Shown here: positions 11,740 to 32,177 of the stretch, in pieces
Position numbering within the stretch: the stretch's first letter is position 1
Layout: the number at the start of each line of letters is the position of its first letter
Assembly: GCF_024679245.1 (NCBI RefSeq)
Contig: NC_090182.1
Location: 25,330,274 to 25,394,273, forward strand
DNA from: Pseudorasbora parva
Lineage: Eukaryota; Chordata; Actinopteri; Cypriniformes; Gobionidae
Reading direction: 5' to 3'
DNA: 64,000 nt
Program-made: the position numbers and the translations under genes
Notes under the pieces: model-generated
Database searches by the model: none
Seen by the model: the letters and a program-made list of their open reading frames with translations, nothing else
What the model was told of the DNA's origin: nothing

Positions 11740-12324
11740 CATGCTCTTTATCGTTCATTAATCCATGTTTATCTATTGTGTCTAGCATGACAATATCTCC
11801 AGCCCATAAAAATGTAAAATAAATAAATAAACACATGTGAAGACTGACTGGTTACTCCGATGTCCAGTGCTTTGTTCGCCTTGCTAGTGCTCTTTTTTCC
11901 TTCATGTTAACTAAAGGCAAATTAGAATGGTCTTCCATTTTACTCTTAATCAACAAGTAAAATCAACCATTAAATTGCCACATCTTATTATGTCAAATGT
12001 ATTTATCGTTGTACAAGTTTTATCGTTGGAAATTGGACATGAATGCCTGTCATATTTACTTGAAACAGAAGTAATTTTTTTTGTGTGGTTTTATTTTGGG
12101 GGGTGTACTAAACATGGCGGAGGGGAAAACAGTTGCTTCTGTGACAGGAAGACCTATGTTTTTTCCCCCACAAAACCAAGATCACCTTGTTTTAATGTTA
12201 AAGTTATTATTTACAACAGCAAAGCACTTGAATGCGACAAACTTGTTATCACGACTAATAATTGGAAGTAGGAAATGTCTGATAGCACATGAATGCAGCT
12301 TTATTCCTTATTTCCTTGCAGGAA

Positions 12325-12355
<31 letters not shown>

Positions 12356-12706
12356 CAATTTCTTGTCAAAGAGTCTTACAGCTGCCGTTCACATGCATGA
12401 AAGCACCATGTCTGAACTTTAATACTGCCTAAAGGTTGATTGGCAAAAAGTAGGCTATTTTATGTCTTTTGAAAATACAAAAATATTAAGATTAAATGTA
12501 TTTAAATACAAAATACATTTAAAAAAACAATTCAAAGGTATTTAAATACAAAATATTATTTAGTGTTTTAAAAATGCATTTTAATGTATTTGAAATTCTG
12601 CCAATCGCTGTATAGTTTTTTTTTAATAACAAATATTTTTACAAAATCGGATGAACTTAATGAAAACTTTGGCATTTACGTGATTTAGCCATGTTCATAG
12701 TCATAT

Positions 12707-12877
12707 TCAGTTCCAAAGACAGTTCTTGTCCTCTGAGAAACAGAGGCGGACATTGCACTTGCTGCAAAGTGTGTTGGTGTAGCCTTTACCACAGTGTCTG
12801 CAGCGTTCTCTCTTTTGTTCATATCTTCTGACACAAACTTGCAGAAATACTCCAGTGGTGTATGAATGAAGATGGCA
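12707..12877 (-). pseudogene. Fragment of a piggyBac-like transposase C-terminal Cys-rich domain
   Basis: On the minus strand this open stretch ends in a TGA stop (12707-12709). It encodes a cysteine cluster, CRHC, then LCSKCNVRLC and KNCLWN, preceded by basic residues (RRYEQKRER). That spacing matches the C-terminal cross-brace zinc domain of piggyBac transposases and PGBD proteins. The catalytic Asp-rich core is not present in readable form upstream (12878-13500). It is a remnant, or the end of a badly decayed copy, between med7 and itk. Assignment rests on the Cys spacing. Confidence 0.5.
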
Positions 12878-13539
12878 TCATTAGTGATATCCTGACATGA
12901 AAAGTTAGTGTTGGGACTAATAAAATCCTTGATCAGCCACCATTACATACATCTTGAGTGATTTGATTTTGTAGGTTATTTTCCATAACTCAATGATACT
13001 TTTGCATTTAAAGAATTCAAACATTCCACAGAATTCACACAATGCAGTCTGGCTAGCTTATTGTGCCCTCTACTTGTCATTCTAATAGCATTTATATGTT
13101 TTGGCCAAGCAAAGCCAAGAAAAGCAAACATGATAACACAGATTCTTTGAAATATTGCTACACAAATGCTTTCAAAGTCTCAAAGAAATAATTTATTCCT
13201 TAATTCAACATGAGCTTATTTAATAAAAATTACAATTTGATTAAAACTCTAAAATTGTAACAAATAAGACCTTTAAACCTTATGAATAATCAACATCTAT
13301 TAGTATTTCTTTAGCGCGAAACAGGTGACAAAATTCATCCATTGTGCAAGCACAGGCAAATCCTATAGTAAAATGTAAAATTACAACATTGATATTATAA
13401 GCTCAAAAATGTAAAATGATTAAAGCACTCAATACCTTAATATCTGCATAATCTAGACATATTACTAATCACATAGTGAATGGTTAGATTTAAATATGTC
13501 AAAGCTGATTTAACGTTGCTGGGAATATTGCTTCAGAAA

Positions 13540-13540
<1 letters not shown>

Positions 13541-13608
<68 letters not shown>

Positions 13609-13610
13609 TA
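13541..13610. repeat. (TTA)n microsatellite
   Basis: About 23 perfect TTA/ATT trinucleotide units. Confidence 0.95.
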
Positions 13611-14348
13611 ATCAAACCTAAAACTATCAGCTATTCTTCTAGGAAATCCCCAAACATGAGTGTATGCCATTTTATGGATTTATTTAGTTATCAAACCTTT
13701 TATACAACACAATAATTATAAACAACAAAAAGACAACAATAAAGCAGAAAATGAAGAATAAACAGAAAATAGATTATAAAATAAATATCACTTTTAACAG
13801 GTGCTCATCTTCTTTTCAGAGCTTTGACATTTTAGGCGGTATTACAGTAACATTAAGTGGCATGGCATCATACACATCAAAGCCATTGGCACGTGGCGCA
13901 TCTGCTTTTCAAATGTCATAAGCCAGTGCACTGTGCCACTAAACCTTGTGTCATGTGTCATAGGATCATGGCATGTGTAACTGAACATTTTATTTTGTGA
14001 CACCTCCAATAATCAACAGGAATCAGTAGCAACACAAAACTGCACATTTGTGATATTTTTACCCTTTATAAAGGGCATTTCCCCCTAATATTATTAAATA
14101 TGCTTTAGGTTTTATTTTATATTGTTAAATTCGATTTATAAATGTAATTAAAATAAGACACTATATGGCTGTTACCAATCTAATTAAATAATTTACACTG
14201 ATACATTTTTACAACTGCATTTAATAATGTTATGAGATTTGTATTTTTGAATAGACAAATAAGAAATGTTGGAAAGTATGTTTAAATATGAAACTAAACC
14301 ACCAGTAAGTGGCAGCAGGGGACCATCTAAATGAGTGAGTCATTGGGT

Positions 14349-14407
14349 CATTCATTCATTCATTCATTCATTCATTCATTCATTCATTCATTCATTCATT
14401 CATTCAT
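14349..14407. repeat. (ATTC)n microsatellite
   Basis: About 15 perfect ATTC tetranucleotide units, followed by degenerate GAATGA/TCATTC echoes to ~14450. Confidence 0.95.
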
Positions 14408-15281
14408 TTAAATGATTCATTCAAACCGAATGAATCAAACGTTGAATCATTTAGCACGGTTGCTGTGTGAGATGCAATATGGTTCTACTATTTGGAATTT
14501 TGTTGATTGAAATCTTTGTTTGGAACGATTTTCACTGCTAAAATAGAAAGAAAAAAAACAGTCAATATTGCATCTATCAAAGACTTTTTTTAAAAAAAAG
14601 AAAGAAAGCTGTTACCAGCAGTAAATATGCTGGAATTTTCTTCACATAATCATAACAGTTTTAACCCACATGCAAAAGAAATTTAAAACAAATATTTGCA
14701 TTTCATTTTGTACTTTGTTCTAGCCAGCTGTAAATGCATACAGTAATTAAGTTACATGACTGTTATTTTCACACTGATGCAGTTTCCTTTTTAATGTTTG
14801 TGGTGAGAAAAGGTTCAACCGCGCTGCTATACCTGTAATGTCAAGTTTATGTCTGTTCTCAAAATTATTAGCACTCATTTTGAACATTTTAAGGGTTCTT
14901 ATCTTTCCACTGTCATGTTCCAGTGAATCCCTCCGTTTCATGCTCAGGCTTTTTGGGAATCCTCAACACGATCTCATGATAATGCGTATGGAGTGTGAAA
15001 TCTCCTGGAATGGATATCATGAGTTTTGGCGTGCAAAATGCTACGCAGTTTTTCGCGTGCATATGATACGCATTTTATGGCGTGCATATGATATGCTCTT
15101 GGGTAGGATTAGGGTGGAGACGCACACTCGTACTATTTACACCCGATGAGGAAACAAGCTTAGGCTATAAATCATACAAAATAAGTTTTTAAAAAAAAAT
15201 TAAAATGCAGAAAGTTTTCTGTGAAGGGATATAATTAGTTTGCACAATAATAAAAAAAAACACTATGAAAACATTAAAACC

Positions 15282-15283
<2 letters not shown>

Positions 15284-15354
<71 letters not shown>

Positions 15355-15388
15355 CGTGCGTGCGTGCGCGTGAGTGAGTGTGTGTGTG
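15284..15388. repeat. (GT)n/(GC)n compound microsatellite upstream of itk
   Basis: A perfect (GT)n run (15284-15344) passes into alternating GCGC/GTGC and back to GTGTGT. Alternating purine-pyrimidine of this length can form Z-DNA. It ends ~45 bp upstream of the ETS-RUNX motif of itk. Confidence 0.9.
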
Positions 15389-15431
15389 CATGCATGTGAT
15401 TGCTTGAGAGTTTGTCTTATGCAGTCTACCT

Positions 15432-15444
15432 CAGGAAGTGGTTT
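15432..15444 (+). promoter_or_regulatory. Composite ETS-RUNX motif in the itk promoter
   Basis: CAGGAAGTGGTTT places an ETS core (GGAA) directly against a RUNX core (GTGGTTT), the arrangement known from cooperative ETS1/RUNX1 sites in T-cell genes. It lies ~130-140 bp upstream of the itk ATG, in the interval expected to hold the promoter, and so fits T-lineage expression. Binding is inferred from the motif alone. Confidence 0.55.
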
Positions 15445-15572
15445 ACCTAATGTCTCCGGAAACCTACGCTTTATACATTGGTATGAGCTCGACAAGTGTA
15501 TAACTAGTGATTGGCACATATCATTTGCCATGAGTCAACCTTCCATGTTTTAGTTAAATATCAAGTTTCACC

Positions 15573-23822
<8,250 letters not shown>

Positions 23823-23851
23823 TCCTGATCACACCTTTGCCTTTGAATTAA

Positions 23852-24195
23852 AGTGACAGTCCACTCAAAAATGAACATTTTGTGATTTTTAATCACCCTT
23901 GTTTCGTTTCAAACCTGTAGCCTTTTTTATATATATAAAAAGGGTTATTTTTGAAGAATCTTTGGTCATTCATAAAAAAAAATGGACTATAAAATGATCA
24001 TAGACACTTGTGAGCTATACTTTGGGAGTCCTTTGTGAGGAAAAGACCAATATTTGAATAGTTTGAACTGTTTTATGAACAGCTGTTATATGTAAACAAG
24101 CTGCTTCAAATTTTCTTCTTTGATTTTCAGCAGGTTTGGAACAGCATGAGGGTGAGTAAATAATGACAATTACATTGTTGAGGTGAATTATCCCT
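23852..24195. repeat. Inverted-repeat element within the itk 3' UTR
   Basis: Starts right after TTAA, 30 bp past the itk stop. The arms pair: AATCACCC...TTTCAAACCTG (~23890-23921) with CAGGTTTGGAACAGCATGAGGGTGAGT (pieces CAGGTTTGGAACAG and CATGAGGGTGAGT, ~24131-24157), ending GAATTATCCCTG. It belongs to the same broad group as 636-2301. It should be transcribed as part of the itk mRNA and would form a hairpin. Confidence 0.6.
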
Positions 24196-24534
24196 GTAAA
24201 TGAAAATACTGTATATTGTACAAATCAAATATTGTATTTATTTGTATATTTTATTTATTTTACAATTTTGTTTTTTATTTTTACCATTTATTTCACATTA
24301 TGTTACCGAAGGGTATATTTCCTGTGTTTATACTGTATACATGCATGATTTCTGCAAACACAATTCTGTCCCTTAGGAGGCACACATGAGCCATGTTTTT
24401 TTTCATCCACCAGTAAATACTGTTTGTTGCTTTTTAGTTTATGGCTGTTGCATATTCAACAGAACGTCAAATGTGTATCTCCCTACTGATTATGTCAATG
24501 TTGCTGTCCTTAGTTTGCATAAGGTTTTGTGCAC

Positions 24535-24540
24535 AATAAA
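24535..24540 (+). terminator. Polyadenylation signal candidate for itk
   Basis: AATAAA, ~715 bp past the itk stop, followed by an AT/T-rich tract. Later candidates exist (near 24818 and 25705), so the true site is uncertain. Confidence 0.4.
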
Positions 24541-26080
24541 ATCACAATTTCCTAAATTATTAGAATTAGTAGTACTCAATTTGAGCTAAATTGTTCATGA
24601 AATTTGATTATATTAAAACTACTTTAATATTCATGTCTACAGAGTGTTTCTTATAACTGGTATACATGCATGAGGACATGATGCAGACCTGCTGTTCCTG
24701 CTGATTGGTCCATAGTGTCACAAATTCCTTCACTGGTTACTGTGACAACGGCACTGAATAGAAACAGTCCAGCATGCCAATGTTCACTGTATATGCAGCC
24801 TGGGGCCATAGGCATCAAATAAATGCATATTTATTATTTATTGTGCTGCTAAAGTGAAACTTGTTTTCCCCAATGAAACAGAAATGCAATCATATTTGTC
24901 ACTAAAATTCACAAGGCCTGGGCTTGGAGTAGACTTTACAGAGCAAGTGGGTTTTCAATATTAAGATGCTACAGACCCCAAATGATCATCCTTGTGCGAG
25001 GAACCCTAATCCTTAAATTTGAAAAGCATCTAGTTTCTTATATAAAGACTTAATTTATTCTGTTAAAAAGGTATCTTATAAATATGTCTTAAATATTATT
25101 TGGAAAGTATTAATAATATTTAAAATTATTTTTATTATCAGACTTTTTCTACTCATATACTATACTGTTAAATGTATTATTTATTTATTTATTTATTTAT
25201 TTACTTACTTATTTATTTTAATTACGTTTTATTTACTTATTTATTGTACTCTATCTTTTATTCATTTCAATCTTTATGATCATTATTTATTTTGACAGTT
25301 TTTAAACTGTGGTTCTCATCATTTTGACTTGTATAGACTTCAAATTGTCCAACCCAATATTCAAAGGCCCCCTCTTCATATCCGCTAAGATATTTCTCAA
25401 GGTCAAGGTCAAAGTTCATTTATTTAGCACCTTTAAACAACACCTTGTTTTCCTTAATTTAATTATGTTAGTTCAACCTGCTATTTAAGAGATACGTACA
25501 AAAATAAAACCAAGTTACGAGAACGCTTGAGAAAAAAGGTAGGTTTTATTGATGCTTTAAAAATTATTTAGTGGGACCCCTCCACCCCCCAATCACAGAG
25601 CCAGGGACAATTTCCCAGTTAGTTAAAAATGTAAATATGATTATGTTACAGCTATTTCTGCATTTGATGTTTATTTGATATTATAATTACAGGAATTGTG
25701 TTCTGAATAAAAATTATTGCTTTTTATTCAAAGTTATTTGCTGTGTTTTATATGTGCTTTAGAAAATATGCCCTTATAAATGTCAAAGATCAATTCCAGA
25801 ATTAATATATTGCCCATTATTAGAAAATTTTAAAGTGAATACAGTACGTTTCTATATTATTTGGCTCTTTATAATCCTAAAAACTTAACATCATTGTTCA
25901 TGACATAATATAAATCGACCACAGTGACAGAGTGCTAAGTGGGTCAGAAGTACAGCAGTCGATTCAAATTTATGACCATGCTCATAGAAAATGATCTAGA
26001 ATTTGGCCCAACTTTGTTCATGATCATACTAAAATGAATCCTACATAAATCGAAGAATTCTAAAAACCGAGGATGTAAAC
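24541..26080. other. Intergenic region itk-cyfip2
   Basis: AT-rich and gene-free by inspection. A degenerate (TTTA)n tract lies at ~25166-25216. A GGTCAAGGTCAAAG...TTTATTTAGCACCTTT segment (25395-25440) resembles the repeat at 30592-30770. Confidence 0.5.
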
Positions 26081-26099
26081 TGATGACTCACACCCGCTC

Positions 26100-26308
26100 A
26101 CATCAGAGGTGCTGTTTTAAATGGGTGCCTGTCTCTTTAAGAGCATGCACTTGCAGCCATTTTCTGCTCTTTGTGTGGGGTGGATTAGCGGATAGAGACC
26201 GAACCCAGAGCATCAATTCTACTACACCGAGCAAACGCTATTTCACACTGTTTCTCTCCGCTTTGCACTGACCGCCCGTTAGTTTGGGAGCGGACATGCA
26301 ATTAGCAG
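26100..26308 (+). promoter_or_regulatory. cyfip2: Probable cyfip2 promoter and non-coding first exon
   Basis: A locally G+C-richer block ends in a strong splice donor, AGCAG|GTAGGT (exon end 26308). No reading frame continues through it. A non-coding first exon far upstream of the ATG exon is the usual CYFIP2 layout, and the first coding exon (39114-39263) has an acceptor before its 5' UTR, so an upstream exon must exist. This is the best candidate on the strand. The exon start is not defined. Confidence 0.5.
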
Positions 26309-28773
26309 GTAGGTACATGTGATTATTTTAATGAATTACAGAGATGAGAGCGTTCACTCGACGGAGCGCGAGAGATGATGACACCAACCTGCGCGTGTAG
26401 CGTTATTCCCCAAACATGATGCTCAGTCATATTTTCACAGCGGTATGTTTTTTTTTTCTTTTCTTTTTTTCTCAAGACAGCGCATATTATGTGCGCGTTC
26501 GGATGCGTTTTACACTAATTTGGTTAACGGTTTATTATGATGGTGGTGCAGATAGCATCTCTTCGCTATATGGGTGGGGTGAGGGGGTGCGCGCACGTAT
26601 CTCACACATCTCATATGTGATCTAACGCGCTTTATCTTTATTTGTTTACATTAGTGCATAATTGGAGGACTTATCTGGCAGTGGCGTTTCATTCCATCAT
26701 AAGCACATTTTAGGGTGTTTTATCTATTCCTTCCGCGAGCTGTCGTGCGTGCTGCTGGTGTCCGGTGACTGGGGGCTGTTGCTAGGATATAGCCAACCGA
26801 ACCGTTATTTGGACGCCTTTGATGATTAGGAATTGCGATGTGTGACATAAATTACTGATTTTTTTTGCCTTATCCTTTAAATGCGGGGATGGAATTGGAA
26901 TCGTGTTATGATGAAGGCCTGCAATTTTGATGTTTTATCATGTTTTTATGCTGTAAAATAGGGTTTAGTGATTTAGTAATTTTTAAGGGATAATTACGGC
27001 CTCCCGGGCAAAATAAACTATATTTTGTGGTTATGATGAACAGCACATTGTAGATTATCCTGCTTACTAAACTGCTAGTTATTAATGCAAATAAACACAT
27101 CTGCGTGAAATACTAATATGATTTGAAAACATTTTGTTAAATTAGTTTTACCCTTCCGCTAAGAAAAATAGTCCATCACAACGTGAACACCAATTGCCCA
27201 AGCAACAAGCCGAACACTACAACAGTTTTATAATATTACTGCATTATATTAATCAGCTATCCAAGTTAGTTTTTCCATATAGGCTACATGCAGCTACAAT
27301 GATCACTTTCTCTCTCATTCTGTTGTTTATCTTTTACCTTTTTTTTTAGCGTTTACCGGTCTTCTTTAAAGATATCAGAGCTTCTGTTCATCTATCAAAG
27401 TTTTAAAACATTTTAAATTAAAACTTAAGGCAATTTTCTACAGTTTGACTTGGTAATAGCCATATTAAGTCGCAAGAGGGCGCTGGACTAGACTGCGGGG
27501 CGGAGTGATATGAGAGAGATGGCTGTAGCAGCATCAGTATATTGCCATGATCAGCTGTCAAATCCACAGGTCAGCGTTCATTGTTTTTCCCGAAAGAGCT
27601 GTGTCAAATCAGAAATTAAGTGAAGCTGAATCAGTGAAGCCGCTTAGCGAAAATTAGAAAAATTTAGGTTCTACTAATTGGTTGTTGATTTATTCGAAGC
27701 TGAACTGAATGCAAGCTTGCAGTTGATGGTTAGAAAATATAGTATACAAAGAAAAGTAGACAAAATAATTGGAGAAGTCTGGCATATGTCACCAGAGTGA
27801 AGTCTGTCTCAGTGCAAGGTAGAGTTATTAAAATTACGAGCTAAAAAAAAAAAAAACACGTACTGATAATTAATTAGCTCAATAACATGCATTTAGAAAG
27901 ATAGTACATTTTCATTTCATGCCAATTTTATCGGTGTAACATTCTGCAACATCCTGTTGTGCATAAAGACAAGTTGAACCACCTCATGTATGTCACTTAT
28001 ACATTGTATGTTAGGCCTTTTTAAGGGAACAAGGAACCACTAGTTTCCTGAATACTAACCAAAAAAAGCCTTTGAATGGTTGCAAATATATTCAGTGTTA
28101 AAGTACATTGTACAGCACTCATCATAATGAGTCGCTTCACCTGCTGGCAGAACTGATGCATGCATACATCATCAACCACATTTGCCTAATTTATTTTCAT
28201 CTCAGGAAATTACGACTGAATGATGCAATCATGACCAGTCCAGGCAGACTATGCAGAGGGGTTGTCTCAGTGTGTCCCGTCTGTACGTAAGGGAGATTCG
28301 TTCAGTCAGCCATTTGCATGTCCTGCCTGCCTGTCTAGTAATTGTAGCTTAAGGCCTGCAGAAAGGACAGGAGTATAATGTCCCACCGAGTGGTGTGACC
28401 CAAATGTGACATTCTTTCAGTGGTTTGCTCTTATGTGAACTACGTGATATTTAGTCCTTATTTTTTGTGTCTTTACCAGTGGATGTCAACTTGGGGGGTC
28501 CTCAAGGTGACTTAAAATAAATACAAAAGCATTAAACATTTGATTTTAATTCACCCCATCAACTACAACAATTTTATTTGAAAAATTATGAAGGTTGGAT
28601 TTTCAGACCTGGAAAAGTTGTTTGAATTAATAAAATCTAATCTCCTTAATCTTATGGATATTTTCTAGATTTGCCAAGCTCTAAAATATATCAGGTAAAA
28701 ATCTAGTAAAAAATATTTTTAAAAATGCTTATCCTTAATCTTTGTACATTTAAATCATGAATAACTGGAAACG

Positions 28774-29046
28774 TACGGAGCCGTGCACATGACATGCAGG
28801 AAAAACTAGTAGGCTAAATTGTGCACACAATTTATTAATTTGTTCTCTCGATTTATAGATTGTGCGCACGATTTACTAATTCATTCCCTCCAATTGCTAA
28901 ATTGTGCGCATGTTTTATATGTCAGGGAACAAATTAGTAAATTGTGTTGATGGTTTAGCAAGTCAAGGGAATGAAGTAGTAAATCGTGTGCACGATTTAG
29001 CAAAAAAATAAAAAAAAATTGCACGTCATATGCAGGGGCTCCGTAG
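28774..29046. mobile_element. Short inverted-repeat element (MITE-like)
   Basis: TACGGAGCCGTGCACATGAC at the left is mirrored by GCACGTCATATGC...GGGGCTCCGTA at the right. The interior has four or five echoes of ATTGTGCGCACGATTTA in both orientations. Non-coding. Confidence 0.6.
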
Positions 29047-29181
29047 AAATGTCATGGTGTCTTTGAATGTTGTTGGACAATGTGGGGTTGTAGTGAAAAG
29101 ATTCACTGGGCTAGATGATGTAAATATAATGGATTTCAATCCCATTAGTGATAGCCTTTATCACACATTTTTAGCATTTCA

Positions 29182-30122
29182 GGGTGTGTTCACATTTGGC
29201 AGGTTTGGTTCGATTAAAACAAATTCCTGCAATTGCTCTGTGGTTTTGAAATTGATTTGAAATAGTGTGAACGCTGCCACCCGAACCCATGCCTTTTTAG
29301 GGAGTCTTGTTCCGCTTCCAAACAAACTCTGGCACAGTTCGACTTAAATATGAACACAACATGGTCCAAAGACATCTAAACAAACCAAAAACAGGATGTG
29401 ATGTCATAAGATGACTTTAAAAAGGACAGAATGCTCAAGAATATCTAGGTGTTTCTCAATGTCAAGGATGCTTCCTTGGAAGGACGGATCCTTCCAAGTC
29501 ACTTCCTTCAGAGGCTAGGCGAGGCTCCTCTTTAGCATTCGGAGAACACGTAAATGGAACAGGCTAGCAAGTGCACGTCATTGCGTCATTACGTCAGTGA
29601 AAACGTCCGTTGGCCATCAATAACGTTATTTGTATTTTTTTAATATCAACACAGTAGTATTTTGTACCGGTATTTAAACGTTAAACTTTACTTATATTTA
29701 CTACGTAAAATCAGTACTACTAAATATGAACATGGTCAGAACACATCTAAACAAACCAAAAACAGGATGTGATGTCATAAGATGGACTTTTCTTCTTGTC
29801 AGGAGCCCATTACATTTCGGTACAGGCTTTAGAAAAAGTCTCCTTGCGGCAAATATCCATTTGTTTGTCTGCAACAGAGGAATTCTGGTGCTGTTTTGAC
29901 TTCTTTACACATTTTATAAGCTGTTACGACAAGTCCTCAGCTTGTAAAAACACCATCATATGCATGTGTGCCCAGTTGCAAAATATATAACTCATAATCT
30001 GTTTTTGCTTTATCTTGTTTGTGTGTAAAAAATGTAGAACTAAATACACTAGGACTAAATTTATCAATTTTGTTTTTGGACTGAACCAAAAGAATCAAAA
30101 TAATCGAAGTGTGTGAACACTC
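29182..30122. mobile_element. PIF/Harbinger-like non-autonomous element, copy 1
   Basis: Left end GGGTGTGTTCACATTTGGC, right end GTGTGTGAACACTC, flanked by the 3-bp repeat TCA (29179-29181 and 30123-30125). The ends resemble those of 37590-38534 and 43555-44338. Inside, a ~70-bp segment (CATCTAAACAAACC, AACAGGATGTGATGTC) is present twice (~29343-29416 and ~29719-29790) around ~300 bp of other repeat. No transposase. Confidence 0.6.
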
Positions 30123-30591
30123 TCAGTGAAAGGCTTGTGGCCCACGAATCTGTCAGTGGTCTGGTTTTGTGATGCTCCCATAACATATAGGAATGTAGAC
30201 TGTTCATACCACCGTACAAAAGGGAATCAGCCATTGTGGGAAAGTTTATTCTAGTATTTCAGCATCCATTCCCACAGGCACAGTGTCTACCTCTCTCCCA
30301 CTTTTTCACCCCCTTCCTGTCAGATCACTTCTTTCGCTTGGAACGTGGTGGTGTCATGGATGTTTTTTCCAAGAGTCCCTTTTTGAATGACAATGATTCA
30401 GCTCTCTGAGGTTGTTATCAGTCTGAACATGTTTCACGCCGCCTCATGTGATCCTTTTCAACAGATTAATATGTGCAGAAACCCCCAGGACTCTGTGCAG
30501 CCGCTTTTTTATTTTTGTTCTGATGCAGACCATATCTGTGTGTTGAATATGCCACAATTAGATACAATCACCTGCATGAGTTGTGTAGGCA

Positions 30592-30770
30592 AGGCAAGTT
30601 TATTTATATAGCACATTTTATACACAAGGCTAATTCAAAGTGCTTTACATAGAAATTAATTAAAATAGCAATAACATGCATAAGAGGAAAAAAATCATGT
30701 GTAAAAACAATAAAAATAGGAACAATTGTAAAGAGATTAAAAAATAAATAAAGATAAAATGGTGATTCTA
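30592..30770. repeat. Interspersed repeat segment
   Basis: GGCAAGGCAAGTTTATTTAT followed by AGCACATTTTATACAC and TTCAAAGTGCTTTACAT is a segment I recognise as very common in teleost genomes, usually as a retroelement-associated piece. Downstream 30771-31420 is further degraded sequence without a readable gene. Confidence 0.5.
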
Positions 30771-32177
30771 AATTCGGGTACTCCTATCTGAGATGGAGCA
30801 GGTCCAAGGCGGGCTCTTGTAGGGGACATTACCGACACACAGGGCCTCCCCGTTCTTGAGTCCACTTCTTTACACTGTCTGGTACCACAAGAATGAAGTG
30901 AAGAACGGTGCTCCAATCTCTTCCAGTCAGACAGCCCTAACCAAAAATAATAATCAATAGATGTATAAGAAATAGAAATATACAGTTGTAAAAGAATTAA
31001 AAATAATAAAATGATGATGAACAAAGGTGCACTAAAGCAGTTATAAAAAGATTAAAAAGATGATGCATAGATAAGATAAGGTGCGATTAGTCGGACGTAC
31101 AGTTTTTTTAAAATGTTTTTTTTTTCATAATGTAGTTCAGACCATTTTAAAAGTGTGTGTGTTTTCAATTGTGTGGTGAGTTTCTCAAACAGTGGTTCCA
31201 TGATGACTAGTATGTTGCCTATGTAGGGAGTAAGACTATCTAAATATCTATCTTCACTTAAGTATACACAGCAACAAAATGAGTGTCTGTAAAATATGAA
31301 TAAATTGATGCTTACTACTGTATCTGCTATTTCTTTCACTTGATAAATTGTATTAATTATACAATTAATAATATTAATATCAAATTAATAAAATTGACAA
31401 ACAATTCAACATTATTACATTATGTTTTTAATAAATCTAAAAATTGGACAATTTTTATGTATTGTGAATGCATGTGGGTAAAGGCAAATGCGTTGCATAT
31501 AAGCTAAGCAAGTTAATTGATTGTCTGTATGTTGTGCTAGTACTTAAGCGAACTAAAAGAGACATTAATGGTCATTATAATGTTGTTCAAATGGCATATA
31601 TCATAAGAAATCTGTGATTTTTGTAGGAATTATTATCAGGCTTTAAAGGAAGTTTTTTTGTTTTTGTTTAGATGGGATCGCTTGGGGTCCTAATGAAGAC
31701 CCGTTTTTGTGGCTTTCTTATGACATCTCACTAGGTTTTGGAGCTCAACTTAATTTTTTTTCAGGGCACAACTTGAAAAAGCTTTGCAGAATTAGTTTAT
31801 CACAATAGCAGCTTCATACTTGTGTAAGATTTGCTTTGGTTGTCTAAATGGAAAATCGTCTTGTAGTTGCATGACATTGTAAGATGCATAAATGCTGATA
31901 GGAAACCCCACCCTTTTACAGAAGCCATTGGTGAATCAGTATTGTTAAAGTGCTGTAGAGCATATCAGCATGCATTTGTTAGTGATGTGTACTCCAACAA
32001 GAAAAATGGCTGTACTGGTGTAATGGTTGTACTGGAAGATGTTCCTTGTAGTTTGCACCACACTCGGTAACATGACTTTAATTGATTTTCCTTGCCGTAC
32101 ATCTCTGGACTTGATTGAGCTTGTTAAGACCAGCGGACAGTTGCATAAACTTAGCCCCTGTGTTAAGATTGTGTCCT

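Larger units (their letters stand above)
11740..15281. other. Intergenic region med7-itk
   Basis: Apart from the piggyBac-like remnant (12707-12877), an (ATT)n tract (13541-13610) and an (ATTC)n tract (14349-14407), this 3.5 kb is AT-rich with no supported gene. A start codon in good context at 12114-12116 opens ~50 codons, but nothing supports it as coding. Around 14975-15110, short motifs (GCGTGCATATGATACGC-like) recur a few times, typical of a small tandem-derived repeat. Confidence 0.5.

Noticed and set aside
12081..12422. Frame of 113 codons with an ATG in good context at 12114
   Set aside because: No recognisable domain, ends in a poly-T (poly-Phe) stretch, no splice-site support, and no known gene fits between med7 and itk here.
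15189..15531. Reading frames of repeated Thr-His
   Set aside because: Translation of a (GT)n microsatellite; the same applies to 21426-21633 (Cys-Val / Thr-His).
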